DNA from: an uncultured Clostridia bacterium
Lineage (GTDB): Bacteria; Bacillota; Clostridia; RUG12999
DNA length: 19,315 nt
Reading direction: 5' to 3'
NCBI GenBank assembly: GCA_934792465.1
Contig: CAKVOK010000062.1
Location: 1 to 19,315, forward strand
Position numbers and translations under genes: made by a program. Shown piece after piece: positions 1-7,058 of this stretch. The notes beneath the pieces are model-generated. The model did no database searches and had not been told where the DNA came from. It worked only from the letters and a program-made list of their open reading frames with translations. How positions within the stretch are numbered: position 1 is the stretch's first letter; every line of letters begins with the position of its first letter.

Positions 1-43
1 TTTATTATACCATATTATACTTGCCGATGTCAATAGTGCCTAC

Positions 44-83
44 AAAATATAGACGTGACTTTTTGGCAGTTTGGGTGTATAAT
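44..83 (+). promoter_or_regulatory. Promoter P1 of the cytoplasmic enzyme operon, with shared upstream block
   Basis: A -10 hexamer TATAAT lies at 78-83 and a -35-like GTGACT at 55-60, with a 17-base spacer, which fits a housekeeping sigma promoter with an imperfect -35. The block AAAATATAGACGTGAC (44-59) overlaps the -35. It recurs with one mismatch at the same place in the promoter of the transporter operon (3626-3641), so it may be a common activator or repressor site as well as core promoter. The expected transcript start is near 90, about 28 bases before the first GTG. Bases 1-43 hold nothing I recognise. Confidence 0.6.
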
Positions 84-117
84 GGATTAAAAGAAACGAA
101 TTTGAGGAGGATAAGCG

Positions 118-1980
118 GTGCGAACAGATAAAGAGCGCTTTAATATTTTAAAAACATCACTTGACACCATATTAAATTTGGCGAGGGATAATAATACACC
201 TCTTATTGCGTCGGGAATTAATATCAGGGACGAAAAGCCGACGATTATGTATTTTAAGTACAGTAAAAATGCTGTTGTCATGTCAAATCTCGCATTTCAG
301 TCGGGAATTATGAGGGCATTGGATTCGTTTGGCAGAATTTCGGGCGAGAAAATCTATTCCGATACAGTCGATGAGATATATTTATGGTACTTAAAAAACG
401 GATTGTCGAAACAATACCTCGGATATTGGGGCGGACATTCGTGTATAAATATGATTTCGGGAAAACCCGAAAATTCACGTACACCCTCGGTGCTTGAGCT
501 AAAAGACGCATTTGTTTATATGGAGCCGTTTTATCGGCTTGATAAAGAGATGGGGAAAAATATAGACCGTGCAACGTTTTGCGGAGCGATTGCAGACTGG
601 AATAATCTTGCATTCAACCGCCATATTCCTCATGATAAGGCAATAGATTATTCTCATTGGTTTAATGACGGCGAATTTGACGAGTCGGTTTTGGGGAAAA
701 CGATGAACAAACACTTGCTTTCCTTTAATACGGCGGGCAACGATATTGCGGTTCATATGCTGGGAATGTATTTAAGAAGCGGTGATTCTCGGGGATATAC
801 ATGGGGATTAAGGCTTTTAAAATCGTATTATGCGGGAAGAAACGAAAAAACGGGGCTTATCCCTACGCTTAATGCCACACCGTGGGGACATGGACTTATA
901 AAGCTTGAAGATTATTACGGCAAGGACTGGTTCAAGCTTGATGAAGTGGCGGGCGGAGGTTCGAGAAGCGCCTGGGCAAGCGTATTCGGGGATAGGTTTT
1001 ACAATCAGTTTGCGGAGGATTTGGTTGAACAGGGCTTTTTTGAAAAGGAAATATTAAAAACCGACTTTCTGACCGAAAAAAATTACATAGGAAGTCCTCT
1101 CGACATACCGGATTCGGCGCTTGTTTTCCTGTCTGTATCGGAAAGATTGGGAGAAAGCGGCGATTATATTGCAGACATGGAAATAAAGCGATTGGCAGGT
1201 TATATAGAATACGCCTGGATAAAGGATACGCCGTATTTCAAAAAAGTAATGCTTGACGGTACGGATTTAACGGGTTTTGTACCGAAGAAAAACGGATATT
1301 TCGGAAAATTTTACAACAGCGGATATAAATTTGAACCCGTAAAACTGAAAGCAAACTTCTTTTTGGCTCTGTGCATTGCCTATAAAACGGCGGCGGACAG
1401 GGGCGATAAATATTCCGGGGAAAAGAAAAAGTTTTTTAATATGCTTTCGTACTTATCCGAAAAATATTATAACGTATGTATTTTGGGGGAAAATGATGCC
1501 GGCGATGAAGGATGCAGAGTAAATCCGGATACGGAATGTAAATATCCCGAATTTGTCATAGCATTTGTAATGCTGTATCATGCGACGGGGAATATTAAAT
1601 TTTTGGACTCGGCAAAAAGAATTGCCGATAATATGATTGATGAATATTTTCGATTCGGGTTGTTTAACGGATACGGAAAAATGCAATCTCCGTTTTTCGG
1701 AACGGCAAGTGCCGAAACCGGGAAAAATAAAAATGAATTGGGGAATATCCATATAGGAGGGCCTAATTCGGTATTCTATACGGCACTTGTTTACCTGACC
1801 GCAACAGTCGAAAATAAGTATGAAGAGATAGAACCGTATTATCCGTTCAATGCCTTTTACGATGCTGATTTTCTGAACGAGCAAGGCGGATATGAAGCGG
1901 TTTGGGATAATTATATATGGAATATGAACAATGATGAATATGAAAAAGTTTTAAGGAAAGGGAAAGAAATCTATGGATAA
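118..1980 (+). CDS. Cytoplasmic (alpha/alpha)-toroid protein, pectate lyase PL2-like
   Basis: A 620-residue protein starting at GTG, chosen because GAGGAGG (104-110) sits 7 bases upstream. It has no signal peptide or membrane segment, so it should act in the cytoplasm. Helix-rich composition and conserved-looking blocks suggest an (alpha/alpha)-toroid: TPLIASGINI (27-36), SNLAFQSGIMRALD (56-69), YWGGHS (103-108), ELKDAF (127-132) and DWNNLAFNRH (160-169). From memory these resemble the periplasmic/intracellular pectate lyase family (PF06917, PL2) and related uncharacterised proteins of Paenibacillus and Planctomycetes. I could not identify catalytic residues, so lyase activity is an inference. 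Partnership with a GH105 enzyme, whose substrate is a lyase product, supports a role in pectic oligosaccharide breakdown. Its stop overlaps the next start by 8 bases (ATGGATAA), implying translational coupling. A different toroid glycosidase family is the main alternative. Confidence 0.6.
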   Translation: MRTDKERFNILKTSLDTILNLARDNNTPLIASGINIRDEKPTIMYFKYSKNAVVMSNLAFQSGIMRALDSFGRISGEKIYSDTVDEIYLWYLKNGLSKQYLGYWGGHSCINMISGKPENSRTPSVLELKDAFVYMEPFYRLDKEMGKNIDRATFCGAIADWNNLAFNRHIPHDKAIDYSHWFNDGEFDESVLGKTMNKHLLSFNTAGNDIAVHMLGMYLRSGDSRGYTWGLRLLKSYYAGRNEKTGLIPTLNATPWGHGLIKLEDYYGKDWFKLDEVAGGGSRSAWASVFGDRFYNQFAEDLVEQGFFEKEILKTDFLTEKNYIGSPLDIPDSALVFLSVSERLGESGDYIADMEIKRLAGYIEYAWIKDTPYFKKVMLDGTDLTGFVPKKNGYFGKFYNSGYKFEPVKLKANFFLALCIAYKTAADRGDKYSGEKKKFFNMLSYLSEKYYNVCILGENDAGDEGCRVNPDTECKYPEFVIAFVMLYHATGNIKFLDSAKRIADNMIDEYFRFGLFNGYGKMQSPFFGTASAETGKNKNELGNIHIGGPNSVFYTALVYLTATVENKYEEIEPYYPFNAFYDADFLNEQGGYEAVWDNYIWNMNNDEYEKVLRKGKEIYG

Positions 1981-2995
1981 AAAGTGTCTGACTGCATTTG
2001 AGGGATTGAAAAAGCTTATGCAAAAAACAAATTACGACGGTGATAATATAAATATTTGGGAATGGTGGTCCGGAACGGCACTGTACGGCATTATCCGATG
2101 TCATGAAAAATACAAAGAAAGCGAATTGCTTGATTTCCTTGAAAAATGGCATTCAAAAAATGTCGGTATGCGGCAGACGGGCTCCGTAAACAGGGTATTC
2201 TGCGCATGTGTTTCCGAATATCTTTACGAAATATACAAAAAGGAAGAGTACAAAGATGTGTGCGAGGAGTATAAGGACTGGTGCCTGCACAGTGCCGTAA
2301 AAACCAATAACGGAGGATTTGCGCATGTGTGGGGGCCGGATAAAAACGGCGTCGAAATGGGGCCTCCGGGACTTGAAAATCAGCTTTGGATCGATACTAC
2401 TCTGATGTCTTGTGTGTTTATGCTGAGATACGGAAAGTACAGCAATGACAAGAAGCTTTCGGACGCTGCAAAAGAGCAGCTGAGGATTCATTTTGAATGT
2501 CTGTTCAATAAGAAAGATTGCTTGTGCTATCACGGCTACGATTGCGGGACAGGCTTGAATATCGGGTGCTATTGGGGTCGGGGCAACGGCTGGATTGCGG
2601 CAGCAACGGCGGAAATGATAAGGCTCGGCATACGTGACGAATATGTTGAAAATGTTTTTAAAAAGCTTATGCAAAGAATTTATGATTTAAAATCGGTCAA
2701 CGGTTTTGTACATACCTTAATCAATGACAAATCCTCGTACATAGAATCGACAGGCTCGGCGCTTATTGCTTATGCCGCCGCAGCTGCCGCAAAAACAGGC
2801 TTTCTGGAAGAAAAATATTACGGTTGGGCCGAGCGGATATATGATAATATATCATTTAACGATAAAGGATATTTGGATTTGGCATCGTCGGGAACAGAAC
2901 CGAATAATGCCGGGGTTTATAAAAATATTCCATTTGCCGATTTGGCTTACGGAAACGGATTGGTTATGCTTTTGAGCTCGGCGATAGACGGTTGA
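1973..2995 (+). CDS. GH105-family unsaturated glucuronyl/galacturonyl (rhamnogalacturonyl) hydrolase
   Basis: A 340-residue cytoplasmic protein, close to the usual GH105 length, with no signal peptide. GH105/GH88 enzymes hydrate the 4,5-double bond left by polysaccharide lyases, releasing the unsaturated uronic acid from pectin or rhamnogalacturonan oligomers. Supporting motifs: WEWWSGTALYG (29-39) near the start; QLWIDTTLM (137-145), where D141 aligns with the general acid/base Asp of YteR (D143); YHGYD (186-190) with H187; WGRGNGW (201-207); and ESTGSALIAY (258-267). All expected landmarks are present, so it is probably active, unlike its downstream neighbour. The ATG lies inside the end of the preceding gene (8-base overlap), with AAGGAAAGGG just upstream. 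The pairing with a lyase-like gene and a sugar importer is typical of pectin utilisation loci. The exact substrate (RG-I disaccharide or unsaturated galacturonide) cannot be read from sequence. Confidence 0.85.
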   Translation: MDKKCLTAFEGLKKLMQKTNYDGDNINIWEWWSGTALYGIIRCHEKYKESELLDFLEKWHSKNVGMRQTGSVNRVFCACVSEYLYEIYKKEEYKDVCEEYKDWCLHSAVKTNNGGFAHVWGPDKNGVEMGPPGLENQLWIDTTLMSCVFMLRYGKYSNDKKLSDAAKEQLRIHFECLFNKKDCLCYHGYDCGTGLNIGCYWGRGNGWIAAATAEMIRLGIRDEYVENVFKKLMQRIYDLKSVNGFVHTLINDKSSYIESTGSALIAYAAAAAAKTGFLEEKYYGWAERIYDNISFNDKGYLDLASSGTEPNNAGVYKNIPFADLAYGNGLVMLLSSAIDG

Positions 2996-3012
2996 AAAGA
3001 GGTGCTTTGGCG

Positions 3013-3627
3013 ATGAATAAAAGGACATTACTGTTTCAGGGTGATGAAATAACTACGGCAAATTATAATAATATGTCGGAGGAAAACGGCTATGTTCATC
3101 TTATAGAGGAAAAAATGAGCGGTTATAATGTGTTAAACATGGCGGAAGACGGCATAGATACGTTTGTTATGTATTCGAGATGGGATGAAAGGGGAATGGA
3201 TTATCTTCCGGATGTTTTTACAATTATGATAGGCAAAAACGATATATCGGAGGCGGCGAAGCTCCCCTGCGGGGAAACCGCAAGACGGTATACTGTTTTG
3301 ATAGATGCCGCAATAAGAGAGGCGCGCAGAATAAAACCGGATATACAGCTTATTTTTATAGAACCGTTTATTGTTGTAAGCGATGAAATGACGGAAAATG
3401 AAAAATTAATGAAAAGCGAAATGACAAAATTACAAAACGAATTGGAAAGAATGGTGAAAAAATATGAGTGCGGATATATTAAAACGCAGGAATATTTTGA
3501 TTTAAACAGAGAAACGGTAAGCGATAAATTTTTTCCCGATGCAAGCGGTCAAAGATTTATTGCCGATATGTGGCTTAAATGCTTTGCGGACGCAGAAAGC
3601 GGACGTGAACGCAAGCCTCGCCCATAA
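3013..3627 (+). CDS. SGNH/GDSL-hydrolase fold protein, catalytic Ser and His replaced (pseudo-enzyme candidate)
   Basis: A 204-residue cytoplasmic protein. ATG 3013 is chosen because AAGAGGTG (2997-3004) sits 8 bases upstream; a TTG at 2992 would overlap the preceding gene and bury that site. The layout matches small SGNH acylhydrolases of the YesT/carbohydrate-esterase type: LLFQGDEIT (6-14), ENGYVHLIEEKM (24-35), YNVLNMAEDG (38-47), RWDERGMDYLPDVFTIMIGKND (56-77), IFIEPF (114-119), and a C-terminal DKFFPDASGQRFIADMW (171-187). In active relatives the first block is GDS, the second NxGxxG and the last DxxHP. Here the nucleophile Ser is Glu12, the block II Gly is Ala44 and the catalytic His is Phe174. 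Block III GxND (74-77) and the Asp of the last block (171) are kept. The frame is intact, so this is not a decayed gene. It is probably a non-hydrolytic protein, or one with altered chemistry; function unknown. Confidence 0.75.
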   Translation: MNKRTLLFQGDEITTANYNNMSEENGYVHLIEEKMSGYNVLNMAEDGIDTFVMYSRWDERGMDYLPDVFTIMIGKNDISEAAKLPCGETARRYTVLIDAAIREARRIKPDIQLIFIEPFIVVSDEMTENEKLMKSEMTKLQNELERMVKKYECGYIKTQEYFDLNRETVSDKFFPDASGQRFIADMWLKCFADAESGRERKPRP

Positions 3628-3665
3628 AATATAAACGTGACAATTGACGGAGGCTATGGTATACT
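3626..3665 (+). promoter_or_regulatory. Promoter P2 of the transporter/surface-protein operon
   Basis: GTGACA (3637-3642) and TATACT (3660-3665) are separated by 17 bases. The block AAAATATAAACGTGAC (3626-3641) differs by one base from the block at 44-59 and has the same relation to its -35. It starts right at the stop codon of the upstream SGNH-like gene, with no terminator between, so read-through from the first operon is also possible. Transcription from about 3672 would give an untranslated leader of roughly 110 bases before the binding-protein gene. Confidence 0.6.
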
Positions 3666-3685
3666 ATTTATAGTAAAGCTTTTTA

Positions 3686-3718
3686 TATCGGGCATTTGAA
3701 TTGCGGATATGCCCGATA
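3686..3718 (+). promoter_or_regulatory. Perfect 10-bp hairpin in the leader of the binding-protein gene
   Basis: TATCGGGCAT (3686-3695) and ATGCCCGATA (3709-3718) are exact reverse complements around a 13-base loop. The hairpin sits about 15 bases after the predicted transcript start and is not followed by a T run, so it is not a standard terminator. It could stabilise the mRNA 5' end, or be a protein-binding palindrome just downstream of the promoter. A smaller 4-bp hairpin (3749-3760) lies immediately before the ribosome binding site. Confidence 0.5.
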
Positions 3719-3782
3719 ACAGCAGTATGAAATATTTCTTTAAGCTTTGTGCTTCTGCACGGAAAGGAAAGGGTAAAAAAAT

Positions 3783-5150
3783 ATGTTAAGAAAAATTATT
3801 GCCGGCACAATTACCGCTGCATTGATATGCGGCCTGACGGGAGGTTGTGCGAAAAACAAAAAAAGTGATGTTACAACAATAACGGTGTGGACGGGTAACG
3901 GACACGACAAGTCGTATCTGACAGAAAAGGTTGAAGAATGGAATAAGACCGTCGGTGCCGAAAAGAAAATACGTATTGAATACACGGTTCAGAATAATTC
4001 GATGGAAGTGGCATTCAGCAACGGAACGGCACCGGATTTGTTTGCCGGAGCGGATTTGGTAAATGATGCGGCGAAAGGAAGATTGCTGCCTGTTTCGGAG
4101 CTGACGGGCGGCAATGAGCTTATCGAAAAATATAAGGATTATTTAAGAGAAGGCCTGGAAAAAACGGGCGGCAAGGTTTATTCGATTCCTTACGGATTTA
4201 CTACATACGGACTTATATATAACAAGGATATGTTTAAGGCTGCGGGCATAGTTGATGAAAACGGCGAGGCAAAGCCTCCGAAAACCTTAAGCGAAATGCG
4301 CGAGTACGCAAAAAAGCTTACAAATGCTTCGAAAAAGGAATATGGCTATATTTTGCCGACAAAGGATAATTTGGCATATGACCTTGACATCGGAAAATGG
4401 TCAATGACCGTTTGCGGATTTCCCAACGGAGCCAATCCCAAAACGGGAAAAAGAGATGTGACGGGAATAACCAAGATGACGAAGTCTATAAACGCACTTG
4501 TGAATGATAAGAGCATTATGCCGGGTTCGGAAAGCATGACGAATGATGCGGGAAGAGCGAAATTCTCTGCCGGAGGAGTAGGAATGAAATCTGCCGGAAG
4601 CTATGATTTCGGCGTACTCACGGAGCAGTTTCCCGCCAAGATAGATTGGGGAGTTGCACCGTTCCCGGGAAATGAAGACGGAGAAACAAAATACCGTTCG
4701 TATGCCGAGGTTACAAGGTATTTGTATATAAATGCCAAGAGTGCCGAAGAAAAAGGGCTTGATAAGCTGAGCGAGGTATATAAATGGTTCTATTCCGACG
4801 AGCTTGTTGCGGATATGTATAAAAACGGACTGAGAATACCGATTTTTGAAAATATAATTAATGAAACCAAAGTGCCGGAAGACAAGCCGCAGTGGAAAGA
4901 ATTTGCCGAGCTTGTCAAGGTATCCAATACCGTAAAGCCGGGAACAAAGGCGGATCTGAAAAACAAGCGTTCTTTTGATGTTATTTGGACGGAAAGTATT
5001 TTCAGAGAAAATCTTTCGGACAGTGAAATAGAAAAGCTTTATAAAGAGGCGGAGGAATATATAAACGAAGCGATAGACGTATATTATTCGGAGCATCCGG
5101 AGGAAAATATAAACGACAGGATTTTCCCTGACTGGAATGACGAATTATAA
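3783..5150 (+). CDS. Sugar ABC transporter substrate-binding lipoprotein (family 1, CUT1)
   Basis: A 455-residue protein with a lipoprotein signal: basic start MLRKK-like (MLRKIIAG), hydrophobic stretch, then LTGGC with the acylated Cys at position 22. It should be anchored to the outer face of the membrane. The mature part begins with TTITVWTGNG and continues with features of family 1 extracellular binding proteins: an APDLF segment near residue 88, a YSIPYGFTTYGLIYN segment around 138-152, and a hinge-like TRYLYINAKSAEEKG region after residue 310. Length is typical. It would capture an oligosaccharide and deliver it to the two permeases downstream. The ligand is not readable; pectic oligomers are inferred from the GH105 and lyase-like genes. 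AAGGAAAGGG ends 9 bases before the ATG. Gene order binding protein, permease, permease is standard for CUT1 importers. Confidence 0.9.
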   Translation: MLRKIIAGTITAALICGLTGGCAKNKKSDVTTITVWTGNGHDKSYLTEKVEEWNKTVGAEKKIRIEYTVQNNSMEVAFSNGTAPDLFAGADLVNDAAKGRLLPVSELTGGNELIEKYKDYLREGLEKTGGKVYSIPYGFTTYGLIYNKDMFKAAGIVDENGEAKPPKTLSEMREYAKKLTNASKKEYGYILPTKDNLAYDLDIGKWSMTVCGFPNGANPKTGKRDVTGITKMTKSINALVNDKSIMPGSESMTNDAGRAKFSAGGVGMKSAGSYDFGVLTEQFPAKIDWGVAPFPGNEDGETKYRSYAEVTRYLYINAKSAEEKGLDKLSEVYKWFYSDELVADMYKNGLRIPIFENIINETKVPEDKPQWKEFAELVKVSNTVKPGTKADLKNKRSFDVIWTESIFRENLSDSEIEKLYKEAEEYINEAIDVYYSEHPEENINDRIFPDWNDEL

Positions 5151-5158
5151 TTTCGGTG

Positions 5159-5196
5159 TTTTTTATCGGCGGCCGTTTGCGGTCGCCGATAAAAAA
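5159..5196 (+). promoter_or_regulatory. Strong intercistronic hairpin between binding-protein and permease genes
   Basis: ATCGGCGGCCG (5165-5175) pairs with CGGTCGCCGAT (5180-5190) around a TTTG loop with one G-U wobble. Six flanking T-A pairs (5159-5164 with 5191-5196) extend the stem to about 17 bp. On the plus strand it is followed by an A run and CCGGGG, not T residues, so it is unlikely to end transcription fully. Hairpins at this position usually protect the binding-protein message or partially attenuate the permeases, giving more binding protein than membrane channel. On the minus strand it would look like a terminator, but no minus-strand gene reads into it. Confidence 0.65.
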
Positions 5197-5271
5197 ACCG
5201 GGGCGGTGCACAGCAGGGCCTGCATACGTTGAAACAGGAATAAATTATGTAGAAAAGTGAGATATAAAAGT

Positions 5272-6177
5272 ATGAGTGTAAAAAAGTTTTTGAGATTGGA
5301 TTCGGTTCAAAGTTACATATTGCTTGCATTGCCGCTTATAGGATTTGTTGTTTTTACAATATATCCGCTGTCGTGGGCGATTTCAAGAAGCTTCTTTTTT
5401 TATGATACGGTGGATGCGCATACAAAATTTACGGGATTGGAAAATTTTAAAATGGTTTTCCGCGAGGTGCGTTACTGGTCGTCGTGGAAAACAACAATAT
5501 TGTTTACCGTTGTAAAAGTCCCGATAGAGTCGTTTTTTGCATTGGTAATAGCATTTATTTTATCCGGCAAGCTTAAAGGCAGCGGAACATATAGGTCGGT
5601 ATTCTTTTTCCCGACTATGATTTCAGCTGTGATAACGGGAGTTTTGTTCGGAAATTTATTTGATTATTTCGGATTTATCAATTCGTTTCTTATGAAACTC
5701 GGAATCTTAGAGGAAGGAATAGATTGGTTCGGAAAGTACAATACGTCTGTTTTTGTGTTGATTTTATCATCGACATGGGGAACGTTCGGTATTAATATGC
5801 TTTACTTTATTGCCGGTCTTTCGGGTATATCGGAGGATATTTACGAAGCGGCAACAATAGACGGCTGCAGCAAGGTTCAGCTGTTTTTTAAGATGACGAT
5901 ACCCATGGTGGCACCGGTATTCAGAACAATACTGCTTCTTGCAATAACGGGTTCGCTTAAGGTTGCGGACGAGGTTATCGCTTTGACAAACGGAGCGCCG
6001 GGAGGTCAGACAAACACGGTAGGTTCTTTTATTATAACAAAGTTTGTACCGGGCTTTGCCGAAAACGTTTCCAATATAGGATACGGATGTGCGCTGTCGT
6101 TGGTAACGGCAATAATCTATATCATTGTTGCGATTGTATATTCGCGCTTAAGCAAGAAAATGAAAGAGGTGTATTAA
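5272..6177 (+). CDS. Sugar ABC transporter permease, UgpA/LplB-like (first subunit)
   Basis: An integral membrane protein of 301 residues from ATG 5272, with a GTG at 5257 as a possible alternative start (306 residues). The ATG is preferred because GTGAG lies 10 bases upstream, whereas the GTG has no close ribosome binding site. About six hydrophobic segments are visible, the first (YILLALPLIGFVVFTIY) near the N-terminus, as in MalF/UgpA-type CUT1 permeases. The cytoplasmic EAA loop that contacts the ATPase is clear: EAATIDGCSKVQLFFKMTIP, with the usual EAAxxDG and late IP. It pairs with the permease that follows after 3 bases. Neither an ATPase nor a regulator is encoded nearby, so a shared MsmK-type ATPase elsewhere is expected. 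Substrate specificity is inherited from the binding protein. Confidence 0.9.
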   Translation: MSVKKFLRLDSVQSYILLALPLIGFVVFTIYPLSWAISRSFFFYDTVDAHTKFTGLENFKMVFREVRYWSSWKTTILFTVVKVPIESFFALVIAFILSGKLKGSGTYRSVFFFPTMISAVITGVLFGNLFDYFGFINSFLMKLGILEEGIDWFGKYNTSVFVLILSSTWGTFGINMLYFIAGLSGISEDIYEAATIDGCSKVQLFFKMTIPMVAPVFRTILLLAITGSLKVADEVIALTNGAPGGQTNTVGSFIITKFVPGFAENVSNIGYGCALSLVTAIIYIIVAIVYSRLSKKMKEVY

Positions 6178-6180
6178 GAG

Positions 6181-7041
6181 GTGAAAAAGATGTTTAAGGG
6201 AAGCGGCCCGACAAAATGCGTTCAATATATTATTTTGACCGCTATGGCAATTATGATGCTTTTTCCGCTTGTTTATGCCTTTTTCTCGGCTTTTAAGACA
6301 AATACGGAGCTTATGGCTTATCCGGAAAGACTGTTTCCGGAAAAGTTTATGTTTTCAAATATAGGGAAGATTTTAAATTCGGATAAAATAGATGTAAAAA
6401 GAGGTTTTTTCAACAGCCTGTGGTTTACCTCGGCAAGCGTTGTGATTTCGCTGTTTTTATCTTCGGTTTGCGGATATGTTTTTGCGAGAGGCAAATTTAA
6501 GGGGAAAAAGCTGTTGTTTATGATTTTTTCGGCGCTGATGTTTATTTCAATGGGACCTATCACGATATATCCCACACTGAGGATAGTTTCGGCGCTGAGA
6601 TTGGAAAAGTCTTTGGCGGGACTTTTGGTGACAAGGCTTTTCGGAATACCCGTAATCGAAATGTATATGGTAAAAGGATTTATAGATTCGCTGCCGAAAG
6701 CATTGGACGAATCCGCAAAATTGGACGGATGCACGTTTATCGGAATACTTTTTAAAATCATAGTGCCGATGCTTAAGCCTCTTTTGGCAACGCTTGCGAT
6801 ACTGGCGTTCAAAAGCTCCTGGAATGAATACATAACTCCGGCAATATATACGATGACTGCACCGAAACAACAAACGATGATGGTGCAGATTATGGCACTG
6901 AAAAATTCCGGTCAGGGTGCTTCGGACTGGACGCTTTTGTTTATGGCTGCAATTATTATGGTTATTCCGGTGCTGGTTATATTTATAATTTTCAATAAAC
7001 AGATAACGGAAAGCGTGACATCGGGTGCAATAAAAGGATAA
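6181..7041 (+). CDS. Sugar ABC transporter permease, UgpE/LplC-like (second subunit)
   Basis: A 286-residue membrane protein starting at GTG 6181, with AGAGGTG 9 bases upstream. An ATG at 6190, with AGAGGTG 6 bases before it, is an equally reasonable start and removes three residues. The N-terminus has one hydrophobic segment (YIILTAMAIMMLFPLVYAFF) and a periplasm-like loop FSAFKTNTEL typical of MalG/UgpE permeases. The EAA loop reads DESAKLDGCTFIGILFKI, followed by VPMLKPLLAT and a SWNEY motif, as is usual for this subunit. Together with the preceding permease it forms the channel of a carbohydrate importer. It is followed after 17 bases by the first large exported protein, suggesting that importer and surface proteins share one transcript. 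Confidence 0.9.
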   Translation: MKKMFKGSGPTKCVQYIILTAMAIMMLFPLVYAFFSAFKTNTELMAYPERLFPEKFMFSNIGKILNSDKIDVKRGFFNSLWFTSASVVISLFLSSVCGYVFARGKFKGKKLLFMIFSALMFISMGPITIYPTLRIVSALRLEKSLAGLLVTRLFGIPVIEMYMVKGFIDSLPKALDESAKLDGCTFIGILFKIIVPMLKPLLATLAILAFKSSWNEYITPAIYTMTAPKQQTMMVQIMALKNSGQGASDWTLLFMAAIIMVIPVLVIFIIFNKQITESVTSGAIKG

Positions 7042-7058
7042 CGGGAAAGGAGATCAAT

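Noticed and set aside
2992..3012. TTG at 2992 as the start of the small SGNH-like gene.
   Set aside because: It overlaps the stop of the GH105 gene and would place the AAGAGGTG ribosome binding site inside the coding region. ATG 3013 is correctly spaced and matches the family N-terminus.
4401..5096. A 231-codon minus-strand open frame opposite the binding-protein gene.
   Set aside because: Antisense to a clear family 1 binding protein. Composition is typical of a shadow frame.
5159..5196. Rho-independent terminator ending the binding-protein transcript.
   Set aside because: The stem is followed on the plus strand by A residues and CCGGGG rather than a T run, and the permeases downstream have no convincing promoter of their own.
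5229..5257. TTGAAA at 5229 with TATGTA at 5246 as a promoter for the permeases.
   Set aside because: The spacer would be only 11 bases.
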